From: Pseudomonadota bacterium
Lineage (GTDB): Bacteria; Pseudomonadota; Alphaproteobacteria; Sneathiellales; Sneathiellaceae
Reading direction: 5' to 3'
DNA: 64,000 nt
Assembly (NCBI GenBank): GCA_024743055.1
Contig: JANSXH010000004.1
Location: 163,729-227,728, forward strand
Within the stretch, counting starts at the first letter, position 1. The number at the start of each line of letters is the position of its first letter. The notes under the pieces were generated by a model. The model ran no database searches and was not told the origin of the DNA. It was given only the letters and a program-made list of their open reading frames with translations. Position numbers and translations under genes: made by a program. Below, piece by piece: positions 24,445-32,931 of the stretch.

Positions 24445-25779
24445 TCAGGCTGCCTTCACATTCTGGGTAACGCTCTCGACCGCGCTGCCAAAGGTATCGA
24501 CGATTTCTTCGACATGACTATCGTCAATGATAAAGGGGGGCACAATCAGGGCATGGTCCCCGATCCGGCCATCGATGGTTCCACCCATGGGGTAGCACAT
24601 GAGGCCGCCCGCCATGGCTGCCTGCTTCAATTTCACATGGGTTTTGAGAGATGGATCCAGCGGCTCTTTTGTTAGTCTGTCGGCCACCAGCTCGACACCG
24701 ATGAACAGCCCGCGCCCACGGATATCACCTACAAAGGGATTATTGCCGAGGCGAGCCTCAAGCCCTTCTCTGATCTGCCTGCCGCGACGCACGACATTCT
24801 CGAGCAGGTTATTTTCTTCAATATAGTGATGTACCGCGAGGGAGGCGCTACAGCTTACCGGATGCCCCATATAAGTATGGCCATGCTGAAAGAAACCCGA
24901 TCCCCCGACAATTGTCTCGAAGATCTGTTTGGAGGCCAGCATGGCGCCGATCGGCTGAAATCCGCCACCGAGGCCTTTTGCGGTCACCAGGATATCCGGC
25001 ACCACTTCTTCCTGGTCAATGGCAAACAGGGTGCCGGTGCGTCCCATACCGCACATCACCTCATCAGCAATGAACAGCACACCATAGGTATCGCAGATTT
25101 CCCGGATGCGCTTGAAATAGCCCGGAACTGCCGTCACGGCTCCCAGTGTTGCGCCGACAACCGGTTCGCAGATAAAGGCGCAGACGTTCTCCGGCCCCTG
25201 CGCCAGCAAGGATGCTTCCAGCTCATTTGCAACTCTCTGGCCGTAATCCCATTCGCTTTCTCCCTCTTCCCGTCCGCGATAGTCATAGCAGGGAGAAATC
25301 AGATCGACCGGCATTAGGAGGGGCGTAAACGGCTCTCGTCGCCACTGATTGCCTCCTGCGGCCAGCGCACCAATGGTATTGCCGTGATAACTCTGGCGGC
25401 GGGAAATAAACCGGTTTCGAGAGCTTTCTCCTTTTTCCAGGAAATACTGCCGCGCGAGCTTGAGGGCAGATTCCACTGCCTCAGACCCACCGGAGATGAA
25501 ATACACCCGATCCAGATCACCGGGTGCGCGTTCCACCAGAAAGTCCGCCAGATCTTCCATCGGCTGATTGGTGAAGGCACCGCTATGGGCAAAGGCAATC
25601 TTGTCAATCTGCCGCTTCATGGCCTCGGCGACAATCCCGTTGCTATGACCAAGGCAGGACACCGCCGCATCGCCGGCATTGAGATAGCGCTTGCCTGCTG
25701 TATCGAAGATATAGGGTCCGTCCCCGTAATCGGCGGTGGGCATCGCCAGCTTCGGGTTGCGATGGAATACATGTGTCAA
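24445..25779 (-). CDS. Class III PLP-dependent aminotransferase
   Basis: The protein of about 444 residues is a fold-type I class III aminotransferase: GGSEAVESALKLARQ for cofactor phosphate, RQSYHGNTIGALA, ADEVMCGMGRTGT with the Asp that contacts pyridoxal, and VTAKGLGGGFQPIGAML with the Schiff-base Lys. I placed the start at a TTG (25779) because it gives the family's usual (M/L)THVFHRNP N-terminus, follows GGAG by 7 bases, and overlaps the upstream regulator's stop as TTGA, implying translational coupling. A longer TTG frame from 25800 lacks a ribosome-binding site. Substrate is likely an omega- or beta-amino acid. Confidence 0.88.
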   Translation of the reverse strand: MTHVFHRNPKLAMPTADYGDGPYIFDTAGKRYLNAGDAAVSCLGHSNGIVAEAMKRQIDKIAFAHSGAFTNQPMEDLADFLVERAPGDLDRVYFISGGSEAVESALKLARQYFLEKGESSRNRFISRRQSYHGNTIGALAAGGNQWRREPFTPLLMPVDLISPCYDYRGREEGESEWDYGQRVANELEASLLAQGPENVCAFICEPVVGATLGAVTAVPGYFKRIREICDTYGVLFIADEVMCGMGRTGTLFAIDQEEVVPDILVTAKGLGGGFQPIGAMLASKQIFETIVGGSGFFQHGHTYMGHPVSCSASLAVHHYIEENNLLENVVRRGRQIREGLEARLGNNPFVGDIRGRGLFIGVELVADRLTKEPLDPSLKTHVKLKQAAMAGGLMCYPMGGTIDGRIGDHALIVPPFIIDDSHVEEIVDTFGSAVESVTQNVKAA

Positions 25780-26660
25780 TTTTTGTCTCCGCCTTGCCAA
25801 TAGGTGTCGTTCTCACGAAGCCTTTTTTCTGAAATTTCAAGTCTCTTAACTGCCTCGACGCCCAACTCATTGACGATCGCCGCGACCATTGATTGAACCA
25901 GCGCCAACGCCCCGACCAAGGATCGGTAGAAGGAGGGGCTTCTGTTGGCGACGAGGAATACATGATCCGCACCATCTGCGAGCGGAGAGACCACGCTGTC
26001 CGTAATCACCACCAGCTTGGCGCCTGACTTCTTCGCTTTCTTGGCCGCCATCACCGTCTCGCGGGTATAGGGATCATAGGCCACTGCGAAAACCACATCA
26101 CCGCGGGTTATGTGAGCTATTTCCTCACTGAACATTCCGGCCTGCCCCTGGACCAGCTTGGCCGACGGGAAGAAACTGCGCGTGGCATAGTGGAAAAAAT
26201 AGGAGATGGGGAAGCATTTTCGCAGCCCCACAATATAGATCTGGTTCGCGTCAATGAATGTCTGAGCTGCCGCTGCCATTTCTTCGTCCGAGATCGGCTC
26301 GAAGGTTTGAACAATATTGCTCATCTCGGTGTTCGACATCTCCTCGACAAATCCATTATTGGCGTTGAGGGCGTTGCGCAGCTGCAATTGTCGGGCCCGG
26401 GCAGCATAGGATCCCGGTGGCGGGGCAATACGCTCCCGAAATTTGTTTCTAAAAGCATGATAGGTGTCGAAGCCCAGCCGCTTAGCCAATCGGGTCATTG
26501 TCGGCGGCAGCACATCGGCCTGCACTGCGATTTCCCGCATGGAATGCAGGGCCAGGCTGTCAGGACTGTCCAAAGCGAAGCGCGCGGCCAGTTTAAGCTG
26601 CGGACTCAAGTGATCATATTCGCGTCGGATGACTTCGAGAATATCGCCAGATTTCGCCAC
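25776..26660 (-). CDS. RpiR/MurR-family transcriptional regulator
   Basis: The 294-residue protein has an N-terminal HTH_6 domain (about 1-80, SLALHSMREIAVQADVLPPT then MTRLAKRLGFDTYHAFR) and a SIS sugar-isomerase-type ligand domain (about 125-260, IYIVGLRKCFPIS, GDVVFAVAYDPYTRETV, AKLVVITDS). It is the first gene of the run that continues with the aminotransferase and BKACE genes and probably controls them and the TRAP genes. Family members bind phosphosugars or amino-acid-derived ligands. A short TGATA-N6-TATCA inverted repeat lies upstream. Confidence 0.9.
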   Translation of the reverse strand: MAKSGDILEVIRREYDHLSPQLKLAARFALDSPDSLALHSMREIAVQADVLPPTMTRLAKRLGFDTYHAFRNKFRERIAPPPGSYAARARQLQLRNALNANNGFVEEMSNTEMSNIVQTFEPISDEEMAAAAQTFIDANQIYIVGLRKCFPISYFFHYATRSFFPSAKLVQGQAGMFSEEIAHITRGDVVFAVAYDPYTRETVMAAKKAKKSGAKLVVITDSVVSPLADGADHVFLVANRSPSFYRSLVGALALVQSMVAAIVNELGVEAVKRLEISEKRLRENDTYWQGGDKN

Positions 26661-26777
26661 TTTGGGCCCTGCTCCCTATCCCATAAAGCGTTGGTCAAAC
26701 TCTGTTTGCAACACAATGTACAAAACCCTATCCCGATCGATCTGCAATTGCAACATTTGAATCATTTATCAATTCTC

Positions 26778-26793
26778 TGATACATATATATCA
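26778..26793. promoter_or_regulatory. TGATA-N6-TATCA inverted repeat
   Basis: A perfect 5-bp inverted repeat sits in the 212-bp gap between the divergent RpiR gene and the GGDEF/EAL gene. It could be an RpiR operator or a promoter element. The sequence is AT-rich, so chance symmetry is possible. Confidence 0.25.
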
Positions 26794-26872
26794 ATACTAT
26801 TTTAAGGCCTGTTTCACTTGCTTGCATTTTAGAAAAATTAAGACCTTCTTTACGCTCTAGAGCTATATCTGT

Positions 26873-28720
26873 TTGACTAAACACTTTTTTAGGCGTCTTG
26901 CGCGCCCAAAACGATACTTGCAGAGAATTAGTTCATTGGTTTCAACACGTTTGGCATCATTCAAATCCGGAGATAAAGCGGGGGCTGAGAATAACCAAAA
27001 TCAGGCAGCCGAACTCCATGAACTGCGTCTGAACTATAGCAAGCTTCGTTTACTCGTTATTGAACCTGAAGAGCGAATTCAGACATTCTGCAATTCCTCC
27101 TCCATTCCCGTATCCGCTCATCATGACCGTTATCAGGATAGTGTTGTCGACGACATCAAAGGCGGTGCCTTTAACTGCATATTGATTGATGGTGCTAAGG
27201 GCATGCACGGATATGAGGAAGTTCTCACAGAAGCCGCCACCCATCCCCCTTATACACCCGTGATCATGATCGATGGTTCTCTGCAGTTTTTACGAAAGGG
27301 CGTCTCGGAAGTCATCGCAGGTGACGATCTTAGCTTGCCGCGTATGGAGCGAGCTTTGTTCAATGCGGACCGGCTCTGCAAGCTCAATAACCGAGCAGCT
27401 CATTTACAGGTCGAACTGGCCACCTTCATCGAAGAAGATCCACTGACGGCTCTGCCAGGTCGGCGTAAGTTCCGGCATAAAATGGCCAAGATCATTGAAA
27501 AGGCCCATGCGGGTAGGATTCCGGTCTCCCTAATCATATTGGATCTCGATAGTTTCAAGACGCTCAACGAAAGTAGAGGGCATGACTTTGGCGATCAGAT
27601 TCTGCAAACCGTTGCCAAGCGGCTGTTCCGCTTTGCACCGGACAATGCCATTGTTGGCCGCTTGGGAGATGACGAATTCGCCTTGCTTGTCAGCGAGCAG
27701 GATTATACGGGACCCTCGTCAACCACAATTGCTGTCCGCCTGTCCCATGAGCTGAGAAAACCCTACGAAGTGGACGGTCAAAAAACCGATGTCAGTGCCA
27801 CGATGGGGATCGCCAAACTTGATGAACATGACACGCCGGACGCCCTGCTCCATAAATCCATGGCCGCACTGTATTCTGCAAAACGGGACAAGACCCGCTT
27901 CATGGTTTACACCCAGGAAGATGACATAGAGCGCCGCCAGCAATTACAGTTGGCCCAGGATCTTCCTGACGCAATTACTGATAATCAGTTGCGGCTGCAT
28001 TTCCAACCCATGATCCGAATGTCAGATAAGGCAGTTATTGGTGTGGAAGCTCTCGTGCGCTGGCAACATCCGGAAAAAGGTCTTCTGTTTCCTGATAGTT
28101 TCATTCCTCTTTCGGAAAGCTCCGGGTCCATCGAGGGGTTGACAAGATGGGTGCTGGAAGCAGCCCTGATGCAAGCCAGTAAATGGATGCAGGATGGGAC
28201 ACCCCTATATGTGTCTGTCAATATTTCAGCGCTCATACTCCATAACCCGGTTTTTCCGGACACCGTTGCGCGTCTATTGGAGCAAACAAAATTCCCGGCG
28301 GACCAGCTCAAGCTTGAAATAACCGAGAGCGCTATTATCGCCGATGTCACTCGGGCGACTGAGGTGGTAAACAGCTTGCATGACATGGGGGTCCGGGTCT
28401 CGATTGATGACTTCGGGACCGGCTATACTTCCCTTGCCTATTTGCGCAAACTGCCAGTCGATGAAATCAAGATCGACAAGAGTTTTGTGCTCAACATGAA
28501 TACAGTCGCCGATGATGCTGTCATCGTCCGAACTCTGCTCGATCTTGCCCGCAATCTGGATATGTCCGTTGTTGCGGAAGGCGTCGAGGATCTTGAAACC
28601 TGGCAAACCCTATCAGAACTGGGGTGTGACGTTGCCCAGGGCTATTTCATGAGCCGCCCTATTGACCTAGAAGCCTTCGATCAATGGATCGACACCCAAC
28701 CCTGGCTCAAGGAATTCTGA
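26873..28720 (+). CDS. c-di-GMP protein: pseudo-receiver + degenerate GGDEF + EAL phosphodiesterase
   Basis: The 615-residue protein has a basic N-terminus, a receiver-like segment (about 58-185, LRLLVIEPEE, CILIDGAKGMHGYEEV, TPVIMIDGS), a GGDEF domain (about 185-350) and an EAL domain (about 360-610). The GGDEF motif reads GDDEF (in GRLGDDEFALL), so cyclase activity is doubtful though GTP binding is possible. EAL motifs are intact: EALVRW, LEITESAI, SIDDFGTGYTSL, IKIDKSF, VAEGVE. It therefore likely degrades c-di-GMP. The frame begins at TTG 26873 with no clear ribosome-binding site, so the true N-terminus is uncertain. Confidence 0.85.
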   Translation: MTKHFFRRLARPKRYLQRISSLVSTRLASFKSGDKAGAENNQNQAAELHELRLNYSKLRLLVIEPEERIQTFCNSSSIPVSAHHDRYQDSVVDDIKGGAFNCILIDGAKGMHGYEEVLTEAATHPPYTPVIMIDGSLQFLRKGVSEVIAGDDLSLPRMERALFNADRLCKLNNRAAHLQVELATFIEEDPLTALPGRRKFRHKMAKIIEKAHAGRIPVSLIILDLDSFKTLNESRGHDFGDQILQTVAKRLFRFAPDNAIVGRLGDDEFALLVSEQDYTGPSSTTIAVRLSHELRKPYEVDGQKTDVSATMGIAKLDEHDTPDALLHKSMAALYSAKRDKTRFMVYTQEDDIERRQQLQLAQDLPDAITDNQLRLHFQPMIRMSDKAVIGVEALVRWQHPEKGLLFPDSFIPLSESSGSIEGLTRWVLEAALMQASKWMQDGTPLYVSVNISALILHNPVFPDTVARLLEQTKFPADQLKLEITESAIIADVTRATEVVNSLHDMGVRVSIDDFGTGYTSLAYLRKLPVDEIKIDKSFVLNMNTVADDAVIVRTLLDLARNLDMSVVAEGVEDLETWQTLSELGCDVAQGYFMSRPIDLEAFDQWIDTQPWLKEF

Positions 28721-28867
28721 GCCTCTCTCCCGTTCAAACTCTGTTTGACCCCAAATAGGCCCGCCTGCTATTATTGACGAGTATTTTTGGTGTCCGTCGT
28801 CTGGATCACTGAAAGTTATCTGGCATACGGCAGATATCTCAAATAGCAAAAATAACGGGAGTGCCCG

Positions 28868-29458
28868 ATGTCAAGATTTGGTCCTGATGTCACGATTGAT
28901 GACGCCACTTATATTCATCCGACGGCCTTGGTCTATGGAAAGGCACGCATAGAAAACGGCGCCTCCCTCTGGCCTTACACGGTCATCCGGGCAGAGTCCA
29001 AGGAAGTGGTTATCGGAGAATATACCAATATCCAGGACTTTTGCATGATCCATGTGGGAGAGGATACCGGCTCCATCATTGGCTCCCACTGTTCCATTAC
29101 TCATCACTGTACGATCCATGGATGTACCATCGGCGATAACTGTCTGATCGGCATCAACACCACGATCATGGATGGCTGCGTCATTGGCGACAATTGCATT
29201 GTCGCTGGACATAGCTTCTTGAAAGAGGGAACCGTTATACCCGATAATTCCATCGTTATGGGCACCCCGGGTAAAGTAGTACGCACCCAAAATAACTATG
29301 TCCGTTGTCGCCTTAATGCCTTCATGTATTATCGCAATGCCCTGGCCTATGCCAAAGACGAACATCGAGAATGGGCAAGTCAAGACTGTGCGGATGCCCT
29401 TAAAATTGAAATCGAAAAGCTATCAGCCGAACAGGCTGCACTCGAGGCAAAAAACTGA
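28868..29458 (+). CDS. Gamma-carbonic anhydrase-like hexapeptide protein
   Basis: The 196-residue protein is a left-handed beta helix with hexapeptide repeats from IDDATYIHPTALVYG through VIPDNSIVMGTPGKVVR. His residues in IHVGEDTGSIIGSHCSITHH and CTIHGCTIGD match the zinc-ligand positions of gamma-class carbonic anhydrases, so a trimeric metal protein is expected. The PaaY/YrdA branch often has weak hydratase or thioesterase activity. It is followed 34 bp later by dgcN on the same strand and may share its transcript. The C-terminal helix packs on the beta helix, as in the family. Confidence 0.85.
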   Translation: MSRFGPDVTIDDATYIHPTALVYGKARIENGASLWPYTVIRAESKEVVIGEYTNIQDFCMIHVGEDTGSIIGSHCSITHHCTIHGCTIGDNCLIGINTTIMDGCVIGDNCIVAGHSFLKEGTVIPDNSIVMGTPGKVVRTQNNYVRCRLNAFMYYRNALAYAKDEHREWASQDCADALKIEIEKLSAEQAALEAKN

Positions 29459-29492
29459 GCTTTTAATCTTGACCCTGAGAGCAGGAGACACA

Positions 29493-30494
29493 ATGACAGA
29501 AATGCACTCCCCCTATTTGATGTTCCTGGGCGACGTCCAGGATCAGCTCGGTGCCAAAACGGCGCAAGGTATAGTTGACTGGCGTCCTGAATGGTGTATT
29601 GGCCAGCTCAAGCTTGAAGGTTGCGTGGCGGATCTCGGATTACAGAATGTGTCCATTGAGGAAGCCGTCGCAGCCGGCGCCAAGACCATGATTATTGGTA
29701 TCGTGAACTCTGGCGGATTTCTTCCGGATCACTGGATCTCTGTTATCGTAGACGCTCTGGACGCCGGCATGGATATTGCCAGCGGCTTACATATCCGGCT
29801 TGGCGATCTTCCTGAAATAAAGGAAGCGGCCACGCGCAACAACGCGTCCCTCTTTGATGTCCGGCATCCCACCCATGCCATCGCCACAGGCAAAGGCAAC
29901 AAGCGCTCCGGCAAGCGTTTACTTGCGGTCGGCACAGATTGCTCCGTTGGAAAAATGTATACAACGCTGGCCATCGAAAAGGAGATGCGCAGCCGAGGCA
30001 TGAAAGCGGATTTCCGGGCGACTGGCCAGACCGGAATTTTCATTGCTAAATCCGGTATCTCAATCGATGCCGTTGTTGCCGATTTCATCTCCGGGGCCGT
30101 CGAGGAGCTATCGCCGGAAAATGATCCGGATCACTGGGATATTATTGAAGGACAGGGCTCTCTATTTCACCCCTCTTTTGCCGGGGTGAGCCTTGGGCTG
30201 TTACATGGCGCCCAAGCGGACGCTCTGGTTCTGTGCCATGAGCCAACACGAGGGCACATGCGTGGCCTGCCGCATCAGCCATTGCCTGACTTACAGGAAT
30301 GTATGGATCTAAATCTGACGACTGCCAAGCTGACCAATCCAGCGGCAGAGTTTGTCGGCCTTTCTGTCAATACATCCGGCCTGACCGATGAGGACGGGGC
30401 GGCTTATTTGAAGAAACTGGAAGATGAGTTCAATTTGCCCTGTACTGATCCGTTTCGTAACGGAACGGCAAACATTGTTGATAATCTCTCATGA
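29493..30494 (+). CDS. dgcN: DgcN, N-acetyltransferase of D-glutamate catabolism (DUF1611)
   Basis: The 333-residue protein is a DUF1611 member with a P-loop-like segment AVGTDCSVGKMYTTLAIEKE, an N-terminal Rossmann-like part (about 1-130) and FRATGQTGIFIAKSG and EGQGSLFHPSFAGVSLGLLHG further on. In marine proteobacteria DgcN acetylates D-glutamate to N-acetyl-D-glutamate. The ATG at 29493 is preceded by AGGAGA; an overlapping longer frame is spurious. Its stop overlaps the dgcA start as ATGA, the same pairing as in the described DgcN-DgcA operon. Confidence 0.85.
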   Translation: MTEMHSPYLMFLGDVQDQLGAKTAQGIVDWRPEWCIGQLKLEGCVADLGLQNVSIEEAVAAGAKTMIIGIVNSGGFLPDHWISVIVDALDAGMDIASGLHIRLGDLPEIKEAATRNNASLFDVRHPTHAIATGKGNKRSGKRLLAVGTDCSVGKMYTTLAIEKEMRSRGMKADFRATGQTGIFIAKSGISIDAVVADFISGAVEELSPENDPDHWDIIEGQGSLFHPSFAGVSLGLLHGAQADALVLCHEPTRGHMRGLPHQPLPDLQECMDLNLTTAKLTNPAAEFVGLSVNTSGLTDEDGAAYLKKLEDEFNLPCTDPFRNGTANIVDNLS

Positions 30495-31477
30495 GCGAAC
30501 GCCAGCTAACGGCAACAGCTGAAAGCTGGCCAATTCGGGGAAGTTTTCGCATCAGCCGAGGCGCAAAAACCGCGGCAGATGTTGTTGTTGTGAGCATCAC
30601 AGAAGATGGTGTTACGGGACGCGGAGAATGCGTGCCCTATCCTCGTTATGGTGAAAGCTCAAAGTCAGTACTTGGAGAGATCTCCGCTGCCCGCAAATTC
30701 ATAACAACCGGGCTCACCCGAGAAGGGTTACTGTCTATTATGCCGTCAGGTGCCGCACGTAACGCTATTGATTGTGCCTTGTGGGATCTGGAGGCCAAAT
30801 TGACAGGCCGGTCCATCGCTGACATCGCGGGAATTGCCGAGCCTGGCCCTGCGATCACGGCCTATACATTGTCCCTTGATACACCAGAGAAGATGGGACT
30901 GGCGGCAAAAGCCAATTCGGACCGGCCCTTGATGAAGCTGAAACTCGGTGGGGAACAAGACATCGAACGGGTCACGGCTGTGCGCAGCAATGCCCCGAAA
31001 TCCCGACTGATTATCGATGCCAACGAAGGCTGGACGCCCGATATGATGCGCAGCTTTTGTCCGAAGTTGGCCGACCTTGGCGTCGAATTGATAGAGCAAC
31101 CATTGCCAGCCGGTGAGGATAGTGTCTTAGCGGAAATGGAACGACCGGTGCCAATTTGCGCAGATGAAAGCGCTCATGACACGGCAACCCTTGATGAAGT
31201 CACACCCTATTATGATTTTATCAATATCAAGCTGGACAAGACCGGTGGGTTGACGGAAGCGTTGCTGCTCGCGGAAGCGGCACGGGGATTTGGTCTCGGG
31301 GTGATGGTCGGTTGCATGCTGGGAACCAGCCTGGCGATGGCCCCTGCCACAATGCTCGGCAGTTTCGCTCGATTTATCGATCTCGACGGCCCTCTCCTCC
31401 TCGAAAAAGACCGGGAGCAGGGCTTGCGGTTCGAAGGCAGTGTCATGCACCCACCATCAAGGGAGCTTTGGGGTTAG
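30491..31477 (+). CDS. dgcA: DgcA, N-acetyl-D-glutamate racemase (enolase superfamily)
   Basis: The 328-residue protein has the muconate/dipeptide-epimerase fold: GRGECVPYPRYGES, the catalytic Lys in LMKLKLGG, metal ligands in IIDANEGW, ELIEQPLP and CADESAHD, and the second catalytic Lys in INIKLDKTGGL. In the DgcN-DgcA pathway it converts N-acetyl-D-glutamate to N-acetyl-L-glutamate. L-Ala-D/L-Glu epimerase would be the alternative, but direct coupling to dgcN (4-bp overlap) favours DgcA. Its stop overlaps that of the convergent 2OG-oxygenase-like gene by 4 bp. Confidence 0.85.
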   Translation: MSERQLTATAESWPIRGSFRISRGAKTAADVVVVSITEDGVTGRGECVPYPRYGESSKSVLGEISAARKFITTGLTREGLLSIMPSGAARNAIDCALWDLEAKLTGRSIADIAGIAEPGPAITAYTLSLDTPEKMGLAAKANSDRPLMKLKLGGEQDIERVTAVRSNAPKSRLIIDANEGWTPDMMRSFCPKLADLGVELIEQPLPAGEDSVLAEMERPVPICADESAHDTATLDEVTPYYDFINIKLDKTGGLTEALLLAEAARGFGLGVMVGCMLGTSLAMAPATMLGSFARFIDLDGPLLLEKDREQGLRFEGSVMHPPSRELWG

Positions 31478-32079
31478 CGGAAATTATGCCCGTGTATCCA
31501 GCCGACGATCGAATGGCGGACACCTCTTTTTATTTCTGAAATACGATGCAGCCAGTATCCTGGAAACACAACAATGTTGCCTTGCTGGCGAATAGATTGC
31601 GCATCAGGAGTCACATTGTGAAACACAATATCTCCCCCTTCATATGTATCCGGATCCGTTAGCTGGAGAATGAAACAAAGCTTTCGGGAAGAAGTAAAGG
31701 AGGGGCCGAGTGCGACTTCCCAGCTTTCCTCATCCACTGTACCGGCTGAATGCTTAACCAGCCAGGGCAAATCATCAGCTGGTGTTCCGGTTAGCTCAAA
31801 CCGCCAATGATCTGCATTGACTTGGCCAATACCAAAACTGATCTGATCCAATGGATAAGCATTTTGCCCAAGCGGTAAAGGCTGCCTTTCTATAGTGGAG
31901 GTAGGTTTCACATCGATGAAAAGCGGAACATTTCCCGCACCACTAGGCGGGGCTTTCGTCCAGGCGATAGGTTTCGCCTGGGATACAATTTCTTTGCACT
32001 CCTGAGGCGAAAATACGGGCCAATGCATTACCAAAGACATATTGGTATTGCGCATTGGGGACATGGTAATCGGGGTCAT
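31474..32079 (-). CDS. 2OG-Fe(II) oxygenase-like protein lacking the HxD iron ligands
   Basis: This 201-residue protein is a clear paralogue of the gene just upstream: both share HWRF.L, SRKL.F.LQLTD, Y.GGD, VVFP.YWLH and a GWIHG or GWVHG end, typical of PKHD-type oxygenases. Where the partner has WHVDVG, this copy has WEVALG, so the His and Asp of the 2-His-1-carboxylate triad are Glu and Ala (codons 31717-31719 and 31711-31713). The distal His (YWLHR) remains. It is probably inactive as an Fe(II) oxygenase and may act as a partner or regulator. The frame is intact over full length. Confidence 0.8.
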   Translation of the reverse strand: MTPITMSPMRNTNMSLVMHWPVFSPQECKEIVSQAKPIAWTKAPPSGAGNVPLFIDVKPTSTIERQPLPLGQNAYPLDQISFGIGQVNADHWRFELTGTPADDLPWLVKHSAGTVDEESWEVALGPSFTSSRKLCFILQLTDPDTYEGGDIVFHNVTPDAQSIRQQGNIVVFPGYWLHRISEIKRGVRHSIVGWIHGHNFR

Positions 32080-32096
32080 CTATTTCACCAGGCCGG

Positions 32097-32699
32097 TTAA
32101 CGATAGCTTGGGCCATGCACCCAGCCAACAACAACTTTTCTCGCTCCCTTTGTCATAGCGGCAACCTTGTGGAGCCAATAGGCTGGAAAGACGATCAAAG
32201 TTCCTTTCGCCGTGAGATCTTCTCTTGGCAGATCGAACCTATGAAACTGAAGGTCTCCCCCATCATATTCGGATCCGTCTGTAAGTTGCAGCGAAAACCC
32301 CAGCTTTCTGGAGGCAGTTGCCGATTGTCCGACATCAACATGCCAGTCATTATGATCCCCAACTCGGCAATAATGCATCACCCAAGGCATATCATCCTCT
32401 GCAAAACCGTCTAAATCGAAGCGCCAGTGACTAGAGTTTGCGTTACAGATTTCCTGGGCAATCCGATTTAATGGAAAGCCATCTTCAGACACGGGAACCG
32501 GTTGCTGAAAATTACTGCGAAAGTCTTTCTGAACTGTGAACACACCTTTTCCACCATGGCCCCCTACCATGGCTTCTTCCCATTTGTCTTCATCTAAGGA
32601 ATCTAGGATTCTGTCACATTCTTGTTCTGAAAAAACTTTGTTTACATATACGGACACGGATCCGGTATTGCGCAGTGGCGCAATGGGCATCACGATCAT
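32097..32699 (-). CDS. 2OG-Fe(II) oxygenase (PKHD-type hydroxylase)
   Basis: The 200-residue protein has the double-stranded beta-helix of prolyl-4-hydroxylase-like 2OG oxygenases: iron ligands in DWHVDVGQ (HxD), the distal His in YWLHKV, and a basic residue near KGARKVVVGW for 2-oxoglutarate. It would couple 2-oxoglutarate decarboxylation to hydroxylation of an unknown substrate, in the cytoplasm. It is 17 bp upstream of a paralogue without the iron ligands, in the same direction, and both probably form one transcript. The N-termini align (PLRNTGSV and PMRNTNMS), so the pair arose by tandem duplication. Confidence 0.82.
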   Translation of the reverse strand: MIVMPIAPLRNTGSVSVYVNKVFSEQECDRILDSLDEDKWEEAMVGGHGGKGVFTVQKDFRSNFQQPVPVSEDGFPLNRIAQEICNANSSHWRFDLDGFAEDDMPWVMHYCRVGDHNDWHVDVGQSATASRKLGFSLQLTDGSEYDGGDLQFHRFDLPREDLTAKGTLIVFPAYWLHKVAAMTKGARKVVVGWVHGPSYR

Positions 32700-32931
32700 T
32701 TGGTACTTCCCTATTTATTCTCCCCGTCATGCCGTCACTGCTTTTTGGTTTTTTCTGAAAGTGTGACGGTCATCACATTCCCAAGGTTATCACACTAACG
32801 TGATATCTGCCAATACCTCTTTAAGAACGACGACAAGTAGCGCCTTCTATTTGGTTCGTGCCAAAGAAAACCAGCAGCTGAGAGCCGTTCAGCCGCTGGT
32901 CAAAAATAAATCCAAGAGTGGAGAGCTTCAA

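Noticed and set aside
31474-32079. Treating the downstream 2OG copy as a pseudogene
   Set aside because: The frame is full-length and retains structural motifs; only the iron ligands are changed. A pseudoenzyme fits better.
32760-32796. AGTGTGA ... TCACACT inverted repeat in the gap upstream of the 2OG oxygenase genes
   Set aside because: Arms of 7 bp are separated by 23 bases and the gap lies downstream of a gene in the same direction. It is neither a convincing terminator nor operator.
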